Source: Zelopaecilomyces penicillatus (Eukaryota > Ascomycota > Sordariomycetes > Hypocreales > Pseudodiploosporaceae). From it: a stretch of 64,000 nt of DNA. Made by a program: the position numbers and the translations under genes. Each line of letters begins with the position of its first letter. Position 1 is the first letter of the stretch. Under the pieces are notes generated by a model. The model saw only the letters and a list, made by a program, of their open reading frames with translations. It was not told where the DNA came from and did not search any database. Positions 41,646 to 53,700 of the stretch are shown one piece after another. The stretch is taken from NCBI GenBank assembly GCA_005765155.1, contig VCCP01000002.1, forward strand, positions 2,108,001-2,172,000, in the 5' to 3' direction.

Positions 41646-42068
41646 ATAATTTATAATATATAATTATAATTAAAGCTAATAATAATAATAATAAAAGAAA
41701 GATAATAAATAATTATTTAAAATAAATTCTAAAGAAAAGAAGAAAGAAATAATTATATTATTAATATAGAAAAGAAAGCAGGATTTTACTAAGAATCTAG
41801 CTATCTTATATATCTAAAAATATTAAGATTATTTAGAATTATTTAAGTATTTTAAATAATATTTATTTAGAATTTTTAGATATTCTAAATATAGAGAAAG
41901 AGAGACATATAAGGGATAAGCCCTTATTTTACTAGTCTAGCCCTATATAGCAGGTCAGGCTGCCTGAGCATCTTAGGTCTTATAGTAGGTCTAGCTGCTA
42001 AGCTATAGCAGGTTTAGCTGCTAGGGGATAATAGGTTAAGCAATTATATAAAAACCCACTTATTTTAA
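41646..42068 (-). repeat. 5' LTR of copia-type element
   Basis: Intermediate in AT shift. It keeps CAGGTCAGGCTGCCTGAGCA near 41,960 and ends AAAACCCACTTATTTTAATA. Direct copy of 37,735-38,212. Confidence 0.7.
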
Positions 42069-44425
42069 TAAATATATAATAAATATATAATAAAGATAAA
42101 AGGATATAAATATAGAATTCCTTTAAGGAGTTTCTATATATATCTTCTTTTTTATTATATTCTTACTTTTTTATAAGCTTTATTAAGCTTTAATTATATT
42201 ATATTAAAAGCCCTTATCCTTATATACTTTAAATTATTAATTTATTTAATAATTTATATTATTAAATATATATTATATTATTAAATATATTCTAGTTTAT
42301 TAATAGCTTTATAAAAAGGCCTATTAATTTAAATAATAATTAAAAAAGCTATTAATATAGTTAAGATATTCCTTTTTATAAATTACTATATATTCTTATC
42401 TAATCCTTATATATAGAACCTTCTTTAATTATTCCTTTAAATCTAAGATTTAAATTATATTATCTCTTTATATAATTAATTATATAGCTTAAAAAATAAA
42501 AAGCTTAAGATCTCTTTAAATCTAATTATAATTAATACTTCTTATATATAACTACCTTCTATATAATAAAATATATAAAGGCTTAATTTAAATATTTATT
42601 AAATCCTTTTATAAGCTAAGATTAAAATAATCTCAATATAAAAAGGCTAGCCTATTAAACTATCTCTAATAAGATCTAGAATAATTAAAGATATTATATA
42701 AATAATAACTTAAAGATAATAAATAAAAAGATTATTACTATATAATATAATAAGATTATTTATATTATATAGTTAAAAAAATTAAAAAAATTAGCTTAAT
42801 TAAAATAATAATTAAACTAGCTAAAGTATAATACTTCTAATATAATTAATAATTATATATTCTTTAAATAAATTAATCTATCTCTATAAATATAAATAAA
42901 TTAATTATATAGCTTTATATAAGAGTATTTATATTATATTATTTATTCCTATTTTCTTATATTAAAGGTTTATTATTATAGGATAATAATATAAAGCTAA
43001 TATAGAAATTAAAGGCTGTATAAGGTATTAAATATATAAATAATAAAATATAAATAATAAAATAATAATATTCTTAATTATATCTTATATATACCTTTTA
43101 AGCTTATTATAATACTTTATATATATAATTTTATATATAATATTATTAATTTCTTATTTAATATTTATATATTTATATTATTTAAATATATATTATTTAA
43201 GATCTGATTTATTAAATATTTTATATAAATAATATTTATTTAAAATATAAAAATAACAGTAATTTTTAAAAGATTAAAAATATATAATTAATATTTTTTT
43301 AAAAAGTCTTTAATTAATAAAAAGATATAATCTATTAAAAGTTTATTTAAAAAGAATCCTATTAAAATAAATATAATTATTAATATTATATTATTTATTA
43401 TAAAATATATTAATTTATAATACCTTTTATTTTATAATTAATTAATTATTAAATTTTTAATTTTATATTATAAATAAATAATTAATTAATCTTATAATTA
43501 AATAAGATTTTATTTTTATTATTATTAATTTATTTAATTAAATTTTTTAATAATTTATATAATAATTAAAAGTATTATAAAGAAATTAATAGATTTAATT
43601 TAATAATAATATTTTAGGATATATTTAATTTAAAAGATAATTTTAATTTTATTATAAGCTTTTTATTTAAAACCTTATATTTTCTCTTTTAATAAATAAA
43701 ATATAGTTATTTAATTAATATAATATATATATTAATAATATAATTAATTTAAATAATATTATAAAGATTTTATATCATTTAAAAGATATATTAAAATTAT
43801 TCTTTAATTAATAATATATTAATTTAATTTTTAAAATTATAAATAATATTTATATTTAATTTATTTATATTTTATTTAATCTTAAATTAATCTATTAATT
43901 TATAAGCTTTATTTTATTTTATTTAATTAAATTAGATTATATAATAATAATATTAATAATAATATTCTTAAATTTTTTTAATTTTTTTTTTAAAATTAAT
44001 ATTATATATAAATAATAAGATTAATATATTTTAATAAAAATAATAAATAAAAATTTAAAATATATAATATTATTAAAAAAATTATAAAAATTATAAAAAT
44101 TATAAAATTTTTAAAACATTATATTAATTTTAATATATATATATTTTATTATATATATATTTTATTATAAATTAATTTATAATTATTATATATATATAAA
44201 AGAATAAAAAAAGATTAAAATTCAGAATAATAATATATAATTATTAAATTATTTAAAAAGGATTTAAATTTTTTTTTAATAATAAAATTTTAATTAAAAA
44301 TAAAAATAAGTATTATAAATATAAAATGCTTAAATAATATTAAATATATTAAATTATAATAATATATAAAATATTATAATTATAATTATAATTTAAATAA
44401 ATATTATAATTATATTATTAATAAA
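42069..44425. repeat. AT-rich RIP-like block, no recognisable gene
   Basis: No open frame and no match to the three retrotransposon families that I can see by eye. AT content rises towards the 9-mer array at its right end. Confidence 0.4.
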
Positions 44426-44703
44426 ATAAATATAATAAATATAATAAATATAATAAATATAATAAATATAATAAATATAATAAATATAATAAATATAATA
44501 AATATAATAAATATAATAAATATAATAAATATAATAAATATAATAAATATAATAAATATAATAAATATAATAAATATAATAAATATAATAAATATAATAA
44601 ATATAATAAATATAATAAATATAATAAATATAATAAATATAATAAATATAATAAATATAATAAATATAATAAATATAATAAATATAATAAATATAATAAA
44701 TAT
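44426..44703. repeat. 9-bp tandem array (ATAATAAAT)n, about 31 copies
   Basis: Perfect head-to-tail copies over about 278 bp, ending 187 bp before the stop codon side of the Ran-binding gene. The island proper begins near 44,740. Confidence 0.95.
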
Positions 44704-44889
44704 TATTAATTATATTAGTTATATTAGTTATATTAAATATACTCTTAATTAGGACTAAAATCTTTCCATTAAGAGGATCTTATAAGCCTATTATACAATT
44801 AAATAATCGCACAAGTTCTTATTCCAGCCCTCGAACCATGTTCAAGATTTGATGCCTAGCGCATCCTGGCAGAATAAAAAGTCGTTTGA

Positions 44890-46551
44890 TTAATTACTTT
44901 GGAGTTCTCGTTGTATAGCTTTAATCTCGTTCAGAAAGCATTTAGCGTTCGCAGCTGTTAACTGGAAGAAAGCAGAAATAACATCTGTTGTTAGCATCAT
45001 CCAGAGTATCACCTTTGGATAAATTATAGCAGTGCTCACCCTCATTGTAACGTTAACAGGTTTTGCCTCGTTACCTTCAAAAGCTGTGAAAAGAATATTC
45101 ACAGATTTCAGAGATGCCTTTTCTTGGAACTTCATTGCCGGGACAAGAGCCGTGTTGAGAATAACACGATGAGTCTGGTCCTGCCGCATGAGGAGTCGGC
45201 ACACCTTATGACTCTGAGGATTGACATTTGCATCCTCTGACTCTAAGCCCGAAACATCAAAGGATCCGGGAATTGCCGCTCCTGATTCATCAAAATCAAC
45301 GCAGGTTTGTGGAACGTTGATCTTCAACATACCCCCTCCTCTCTCTTTCCACCCGGCCTCTTTGTCGTGATAGAACATTTTTGCTCTTACAGAGACAATC
45401 GCAGTTTCGCCTGCTTCTCCATCATCTACCTCGACTAAGCCTAAGAATTAGCTTCATGTTTTTCTGCTACAGGCTGACGGTATTGGTGCAATGAGGGGCA
45501 AGGAAAATCAAACTCTGAACAAACCTTTATGCAACTTTGTTCTTTTTCTCTCTTCAGGATCCTTCTCTGGGGATACGGCTCTTTCAGCTTCGCTGTGAAC
45601 AGGGTTTTCTTCGCCGCCATCAAAGTCGTCGTCGTCATTCTCGGAATCGCTTTCAGGGGCTCCAAAGGGCTTTACCGGCTTTTCTCTATGTAGCGGCTTC
45701 CCTCCTGGAGCGGCGAAGTTTAATAGCGGTTTACCCACAGGCAACGTAGATCCGAACCCGCTGCCGCTGATTCTAGTTCCAGCTCCGTTGGATGCAGAGG
45801 CAAGGCTAGCAAATGGCGATGTGCTGCCACTACCAACAAAAGTGAGCTTAGGACCGGTCACAGCTGCTGATATGACTGCTGCTGCGGGCTCCAGAGAGGG
45901 AAACGGAGACCGTGATGAGTTGCATGATGAACCAAACACGCTCCCTTTTGAACTACTAAGATTTGCGAACGGTGACGATCCCGTACCTACATTCTCAAAC
46001 CCAGAGGAGAAAGCGCCTGCTAATCTTTGTGCTGTGTTTTCAACCAAAGTACTATCTATAACTTGATGTGAGTCCGTCGTAGAGGATGTCTAGAGCTTGT
46101 CAGTTGAGCTACGAGTTTGGTTAGCTGTGGGGTTCCAATAACATACATCTCCTTGTCCTTTGAACTCCTCATCTCGGTGCCTTTTCTTCTCGGGTTCTAA
46201 TCGTGACGTCCTGTCTATGGCAGACTCTGTCGATGCGACGCTAGTTGCGTCGTTCTCTTCAGCAGGTTGGCTGCCATCTAATTGATCATGTGCACGCTTC
46301 TTCTTTGGAGACGATATCTGATCCTTGAGATTCTGCTGCAATATATCAAGCACAAGATCGCCAGAAGTCGCACAACAAACGGTCTTATCTTGGATGGGAG
46401 AATCAATAACAGGCTTGCCAACTGTCGTAGGAGGGTCAGAAATGGACGACTGCTTAAGCTCTCGCCGGGCGGCGCGTGTATCCGCGTCCTCGCTAATGTC
46501 CACCTGGGCCAGCTTATTCTTAGGGCTGGTCTTCCGATTTTCATCTACCAT
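44890..46551 (-). CDS. Yrb2/Hba1-like Ran-binding protein (FG motifs + RanBP1 domain)
   Basis: A nuclear Ran-GTP-binding cofactor of CRM1-type protein export is the likely role, by family. Four exons: 46,551-46,147; 46,089-45,525; 45,434-45,040; 44,961-44,890, giving 478 aa. Intron donors are GTATGT, GTTTGT and GTGAGC. Acceptors are CTCTAG, GCTTAG and TTCCAG. Each intron has a CTAAC/CTAAT-type branch. The N-terminus has ADTRAARRELKQSS and basic clusters PKKKR (82-86) and EKKRHRDEE, probable nuclear import signals. The middle is Ser/Gly-rich with scattered FG-type motifs (VFGSS, SGFGSTL, KPFGAPES) and SSPFANL-type repeats. An acidic stretch near residues 285-300 precedes the RanBP1 domain (about 324-474), with RAKMFYHDKEAGWKERG and RLLMRQDQTHRVILN. 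The hydrophobic frame upstream of 46,551 opens only at GTG and is taken as leader. Nup50-type nucleoporins share this layout, so the exact orthologue is less certain than the domain. Confidence 0.87.
44962..45039 (-). other. Predicted intron 3 of the Ran-binding gene (frame-neutral)
   Basis: 78 nt, donor GTGAGC, branch GCTAACA, acceptor TTTCTTCCAG, phase 0. It has no stop in the reading frame and a length divisible by three, so it looks like coding sequence in a plain frame scan. Removal restores VTMR-LTAANAKCFLNEI, which matches the family. Confidence 0.85.
45435..45524 (-). other. Predicted intron 2 of the Ran-binding gene
   Basis: 90 nt, donor GTTTGT, branch AGCTAATTC, acceptor GGCTTAG, phase 1. 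It joins TKLHK to VEVDDGE, the conserved lead-in of the RanBP1 domain. An AG six bases earlier (45,442-45,441) would also keep frame and add Gly-Leu, but lies very close to the branch site. Confidence 0.8.
46090..46146 (-). other. Predicted intron 1 of the Ran-binding gene
   Basis: 57 nt, donor GTATGT, branch GCTAACC, acceptor CTCTAG, phase 0. It joins GQGD to TSSTTDSHQV and so opens the frame leading into the FG region. Confidence 0.8.
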
Positions 46552-46830
46552 CGTTAACGGCTTGAGCCAGGATACGGCGCAACGAGACAGCTTGTGGAAG
46601 AAACTGAGATAGCAGAAAAACACGAAAACCAACAGCCGTTGGATTATATGTAAAAACAAACAATGAGGGCGCACAAGCTGTATAAATTAGAACAGCCAAG
46701 AGCGTAGCATTTGTTACAATGAACTTGTTAGTATTAACAGTGTTAGGATGGGTTACGTTTAGTTGTGGACACTGCGACTCTCTAACTATTGGATCTAATT
46801 GATAAAATGATAAATATCTGCAACCCTATT
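46552..46830. promoter_or_regulatory. 5' flank of the Ran-binding gene
   Basis: About 280 bp of ordinary composition between the start codon and the AT-rich DNA, presumably leader and promoter. No factor site is claimed. The ATT array begins 85 bp further on. Confidence 0.35.
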
Positions 46831-46913
46831 TTTTATATAATATATATCTATAATAATATAATATAAAAGAGAAATATAAAAAAAGGTATTAAAGGATATA
46901 TTTTAAATTAAGA

Positions 46914-47337
<424 letters not shown>

Positions 47338-47530
47338 TTAAAGTTTAATTTTATTAATTAAATAATTTATTTAATAAAATCTTATTTATAATAATTCTAA
47401 GATTAAATCCTTATAAAGATTATAAATAATATAAAGTATAATTAATAGATTTTATTTATTTATATATCTTTTAACTTAATTATTAAATAAAGTATATATT
47501 TTTATTAAATTTAAATTAAATATTTTATTT

Positions 47531-48215
47531 TAAGCTTAAGCCTTAAATATAAAGATAAGATATATTTAAATCAAGCTTTATTAATATTAAAAAAAGGATT
47601 AAAAAAAAGATTTCTCTTTCTTTTTAAATTTATTAATATTATTATTAATACTTATTATAATAATTATAAAGCTAACTTATTATATATAATAAACTTTTTT
47701 TTATAATTTATTAAAAAAAAAAATTTAAATAAAAAAATTATTTATATTAAAATATTAATACTTTATTTAATTTATTTTTAAAGGTTTATATAATTAATTA
47801 TAATAAAATAAATAAATTATTTTATATATAAAAATATAAATTATTAATTAAGAATATAAAATAAAAAATTTAAAAAAATTAAGAAATTTAATTATTTTAA
47901 ATATATATTTTTAATTATTTTAATTATTTAATAATAATAAAAATATCTTTTTACTTTAATTAATAATTATTTATTATAAAATTATTATTAATAGTAATTT
48001 TATTAAAAAGTATAAGAATTAATAAGAAATTATTTAAAATAATATATTAATATCTTTTTAAAAATATATTTAAAAACATTATTTAATTAATAAATTAAAT
48101 AAAATATATAATTTAAATAAACTTTTAAAATATAATATTAATATTTTATAATCCTTATTATAAAAATATAGCTTAAATTAAATTAAAGTATATTAAATAA
48201 TATCTTTATAGGCTT
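47531..48215 (+). mobile_element. 5' fragment of family-2 gypsy element (LTR plus about 530 bp)
   Basis: 47,531-47,682 matches the family-2 LTR from TAAGCTTAAGCCTTAAATAT onward. The following DNA to about 48,215 parallels 16,563-17,110, including AATAAACTTTTAAAATATA near 48,115. Similarity then stops abruptly, so the copy is truncated or interrupted. Confidence 0.7.
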
Positions 48216-50300
48216 TTTTTCTTTTTTATATATACTTTAAAATAATAATAAGATAAAGGCTAATATCTTTATTAATTATTATAGTAAAGGTTATTAAAGT
48301 AGTCTTTAATAAATTTATCTCTTATATAATAAAATAAATAAATATTTTATTAAAGAATTAAATAAATAATTAAATAAATAAAAGTATTAAAATTATAAAC
48401 TTTATAATTATTAAAGAAATATAAGCTATTTAATATAATAATAATAATAATAATATAATACTATTATAACTTAATATAAAAGGTATATTTAATATAATTT
48501 CTTATCTTTAATTATTTTAATTAAAGTATTATAAAAATCCCTTTTACTCTTTATTCTTTTTATTATATATATTATGATTCTTTATTAAGCTTTAATTAAA
48601 ATATAAAGGCTTAATATAATAGATTTTATAAATAATATAAATCTATTTAATAATAGCTTTAATATAAATAATCTATATCTTTATTTAATAAAGATTTAAA
48701 AAGTATATAAAGATTAATTTAAGATTAATAAATTAGAATTTATATTTTATAAATTTAAGCTTATTTACTTTATTAAAATATATATAATATCTATATAAAA
48801 TATTAGATTTAATAAGATTATAATACTCTTTATAAAATATATAAGGATATTAGATATTAAATTTAATAGGAAATTTATTTTTATAAAATATTAAATTAAA
48901 ATCTAAAGAAAATTTATCTTATAAAATCTAGCTTTAATAAAACTTATTATAAAAAGATAAAGATCTTCTTTTTATATGATATAAATTATTTAAATAATAA
49001 TTATATATAATATTATTATATATAAAATAATTATATTTTATAAAATTAAAAAACCCTTAATCTTGAAAAAGATATAATATATATAATATAAATATTATAT
49101 CTATATAATATTATTAAAATATATAAAGCTATTCTTATATATCTTTTTTAATTTAAGGTATATATATTATCTTTAAACCTTTATCTTATATAATAAAAGA
49201 TAAAAGGCTTAAATTATCTATAAAATTATATAAGCTTTTTTAAATAAATATAAGGAATTATAATAATTCTTATATAATTGTATTATTTATAATAATAATT
49301 AAATAATTAATTATTATTATTTAAAGCTAATATATAATTAAGCTAATAATAAATAAAGAATAGATTTTTTAATAAAAGATTTATATATTAATAATAAAAG
49401 TAATAAATAATAAAGGTATTATAAATTAATTATATAATAATAAATTAATTTATAATTTTAGATTAAAGAATATTTAAGAAATATAATAATCTTATAAAAA
49501 TAAAAAGCTTATTATTTATATAAATTAGAATTAAAAGAATAAGACTAAAATCCTTTTTTTATTATTAAATAATTCTTATATATCTTATATTATTATATAA
49601 TTATATTTATAAAGAAAGAATAATAATAAAATACTTAGCTTTTTAATATTATAATATATATAAATAAATATAATAAACCTTTTAATAAAAGATTATATTA
49701 TTTAAAAATAAATTTAATTAGATTAATATATTTATAATATTAATTAAAATAAAAATTATTATATAATAAATAATAATATTAAAAAGATTATATAAATATA
49801 ATTTAATAATTTATTTATAATAAATTAAAAATAAAGAAATAATAAAATAATAAAGATAATATAATATTTTATATAAAGATTTTATTATAAAATTAAATAT
49901 ATTTCAAATATTTCAAATATATTTATTAATTAAAATTATTATCAAAAGTATTTAAATTTAAATTATAAAGATTAATTATAAAGAAAAAAAGATTTATTTT
50001 TATAAATATTAATCAAAAAGAATAATAATAATATAGAATATAGAATATAAATTTATTAAATTTATTAAATATTTTAAAAATATTTTATATTTTTTTTTAA
50101 AATATTTTAAATAAATAATAATAATATTAAGATTTAAGTATATAAATATTTTATTAATAAAAATATTTTTAATCTTTTATTTAATATAATTATTAATAGC
50201 TTTTTAAGCCTTAATTAATTAGAATTAAAATTAATAAAATAATAATAATAAAACTATAATAATCTATAATTAAAATTAAAATATTAAGAATATCTAGAAT
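48216..50300. repeat. AT-rich RIP-like block of unassigned origin
   Basis: No gene. C/G survive mainly as AGGC, AAGC and CCTT. Probably another dead transposon, but I found no motif to class it. Confidence 0.4.
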
Positions 50301-50760
50301 TAAAATTAAGATATTTATAATAATTTCATATTTATTAAAATACTTTATTATAGATTTAAAAGTCTATCAGAATATTAATAATAATAATAAAAATATAATA
50401 AAAATATAATCTATTATTTTATATTTATAATAAATATTATAATAATATATATAATAAAAATCTTTATTTATATATATAAAATAAATAAAATATTATAAAA
50501 GTAATAAAGGTATTTAATTTATTATTTAAATTATAATAATATTTAGCTTTTTAATTAAAAAATAAAATATTAATATAATAAATATAATTATTAATAGAAT
50601 AATATTATAAAATTAATATAAAATTAATATATATAAAATAGTTTAATATTTAATATAAAAAGTTTTAATAATAGATTTAATTTTAATTAATTTAATAAAT
50701 ATAATCTTTAGGACTTTTTTAAGGATTAAAGTCTTTATAATTTAATTATTAATTTAATAA
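50300..50760. repeat. Dispersed repeat of unknown class, copy B
   Basis: Same-orientation relative of 6200-6620, sharing TTAATTTATTATTTAAATTA at about 50,516 and AATAAATATAATCTTTA at about 50,696. Confidence 0.5.
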
Positions 50761-50944
50761 AAATATAATATTATAATCTAATAATCAGATTATATAAATA
50801 GAAAATATTATATAAATAAACTAATATATACCTAGATTAATAGATATTAATAATAAATAAATTATTAAACTTATACCTTAAATAAATAATAAATCTATTA
50901 AATCTATATATAAATTTATAAGATTTATAAAAGAAATCCTTATA

Positions 50945-53700
50945 AATCTAATAAATTTATAATATATATATACTCTTAATTTTTATTCTTTTAATTTAAT
51001 CTTAGCTAATTATTAATATATTTTTAGTTATTAGATATATTTTATTATATTATTTATTATTATTTATTATATTAATATTTAACCTTTAATTATAATACTT
51101 TATATTTATTATTAATATAATAAATTATATTACTTAAAATACTTTAATTTATTTATTAATATAAACCTTTTTATTAAGTTTATTTTTTAGGAATTTATAA
51201 AATATTATATATTAAGAACTCTTATTTATAAGATTATTATAAAACCCTAAATAATATTTAATTAATTAAGTTTATTATTATAGCTCTTTAAACCCTTATC
51301 TTTATTAAATAATACTAGAATTTAATATCTATTAATTAATCTATTATCTCTTAATCTATAAATAATATAATTAAATATAAACCTAATTTAATTTTTATTA
51401 ATTATATAATATTTAAGAAATAATTTAAGAATATTTTTAAATTAATTAATATATAATTATAAGCTAAATAATAATAATATAATTTATATTAAATAGGATT
51501 ACTAATAGATTATATTATTAAGCTTATTTAAATCTATTTAAAACTATTAAAAAGAGATAAATATATATAAATAAAAACTATATTTTATAGATTAAAGATG
51601 AAAATTATAGATAAGATCTATAAGAAAAGGTATTTTAATACCTTTATTAAATATATATTTATAATTATTATTATTAATAAATATTAATATATATAATATT
51701 ATAAAAAGGAATATAAAAAAAGAAATTAAAAATTTATTTATTATAAATTCTAATCTTAATAATAATAATAATAATATAAGATAAATTATAAATAAAGATA
51801 ATAAGATTTATTATTAATTTATATAAATCTTAATATAATATAATAATAAAGTATATTTAAAATTAAATAATATAGCCATAATAAAATAGAATAAAATACT
51901 AGAGATTATTAATAACCTAAATAAAAAAAAAGAATTAAAAACTAATCCTTAATATATAATAAAATATATATATTATAATTAAAAATAAATAAACTCTAAT
52001 TATAATAAAATAAAAAGGATAAAGATAAATATAATCTAAACACTATAAATACCTTATATCTTAATAATTATTAATATTATAAACTATATTAAATCGATTT
52101 AATATTATATAATTGGATTAATAATTGAATATAGATATTAATAAAAAAAACAAATTTAAAGAAATCCTTTATAAATAAATAATCCTTATAATAAATAATA
52201 AAAATATACTAATTAAAGAAACTATTAATAAAAATTCATATTTTAATTTACTAAAGTCTAAGAATAATAAATCTTTTAAAATAATATAATATTTTATAAT
52301 TACTAAGAATAATAAATCTTTTAAAATAATATAATATTTTATAATATTATATTTATTATCTAAAGGTATTATATATAAATATCTTAAAAAAGCTATAATT
52401 AAAATTATATAAATATTATATAATTTAAATTAAATTAATATTTAAATTATAATTCTTAAATATATTTAAGAATAAATAATCAAAACAGAATTAAGAGTTT
52501 TTATTTTTAAAGATTATTTTAAAAGGGCTTTAATAATAAAAATAGATTATATTAAATATAAAAATAATTATATATTCTCAAACCTTAAATACCTTATATA
52601 TAATATAATTAAATAATTATTATATATTAATTTCTTTTATTTTAAATATTAAAAAAATAAAAAATAAAATAAATTCTTTTTATAATATATAGAAATATAA
52701 GGTATTAAAATAATCTATATAAAAGGCTAATATATTAACTAGATATAAGCTAAATACTTTATACCCTTTAAAGTTATAGTATTTAAATAATACCCTAAAA
52801 TACTAGAAGAATACTAATAAAAAGCTATAAATAAGGATTATAAATATATTTATTATAAAGTTTATAAAAAAGAAAAACTCTATTTAAATTATAATAAATT
52901 ATTGATTAATAATTATAAAAAAAAAGAAATAAATAACTATAAACTCCTTAATTATAATATATATTAATAATAAAAATTAATATAATAATATAAAATATAT
53001 ATATTAAATAATAGTATATATAAAAGATTATAATATTATATAAAATATATAATAAACTATATTAAAGCAATCTATAAATAGTATTATAAAAAAACCTATT
53101 ATATATATATATATATATAAAAATAAAGAAACTCTATTAATAAGAATTTAACTTTTAAATCTATAAAGGAAGTTAAAAAGATTAAGATTTATATTATAAA
53201 TTTATTATTAAACTAGATAAAACTAAATATAATAAACTATATAATAAATATAATATTAAATACTTAAAAACAAATAAAATTATTTATAAAAGAATTATAA
53301 ATAACCCTTTAATAAAGAAAACTCTTTATAATATAAATATAAATAGATTTAAATAAATAATAAAGATATAAATTATAGAATATTATAGAATATTAATGTT
53401 TATACTTTAATAAATAATAAAATAATAGATAATTATATATTATTAAAAGCTATAAATTATATATAATTATTATAATAAAATAAGAAATAAATATATCCCT
53501 TATATAATTTAAAAAAGAATATCTTTATTTATAATAAAGAATAGATTAATAAAAGATTAATTATCTTTAATTTAAAGTTTAAGAATATTAATATAATATT
53601 ATATTTAATATAATAAATATTAAAGAATATAAACTTATATTAAGTTATCTTTAATTATTTAAAAATAATCTATAAATTAATTAAAAGATAAGTTAAATAT
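50945..53700 (+). mobile_element. 5' portion of a family-1 gypsy element (LTR and gag side)
   Basis: 50,945-51,215 resembles the outer half of the family-1 LTR, in the orientation of the 3714-4205 copy. DNA at 53,400-53,700 is the reverse complement of about 11,400-11,680 in the full minus-strand copy, so this is the gag/protease side on the plus strand. The reverse transcriptase region seen in the other copies was not found beyond 53.7 kb. A 45-bp direct duplication lies at 52,258-52,345. Confidence 0.6.
52258..52345. repeat. 45-bp direct duplication
   Basis: TAAGAATAATAAATCTTTTA and the 23 bases after it occur twice, 45 bp apart, without visible differences, implying a duplication more recent than the surrounding mutation. 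Confidence 0.85.

Larger units (their letters stand above)
37735..42068 (-). mobile_element. RIP-degraded Ty1/copia retrotransposon with two LTRs
   Basis: Direct LTRs bound about 3.4 kb. On the minus strand at about 39,660-39,340 a decayed copia reverse transcriptase can be read. A block TLLALIAFYN is followed by KAFLNN and then LLKKALYRLK, matching the copia pattern of A-xx-DVKTAFLNG and K-KALYGLKQ. All frames carry many stops. The copia class is assigned from these motifs, and polarity follows from their strand. The element is short for copia, so internal deletion is likely. Confidence 0.75.

Noticed and set aside
45441..45665. 74-codon minus-strand frame overlapping the Ran-binding gene
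   Set aside because: Out of frame with the FG-region exon and crossing intron 2; a shadow.
46552..46674. Hydrophobic signal-anchor extension on the Ran-binding protein
   Set aside because: The frame opens only at GTG, and a membrane anchor does not fit a nuclear Ran-binding protein; the ATG at 46,551 is preferred.
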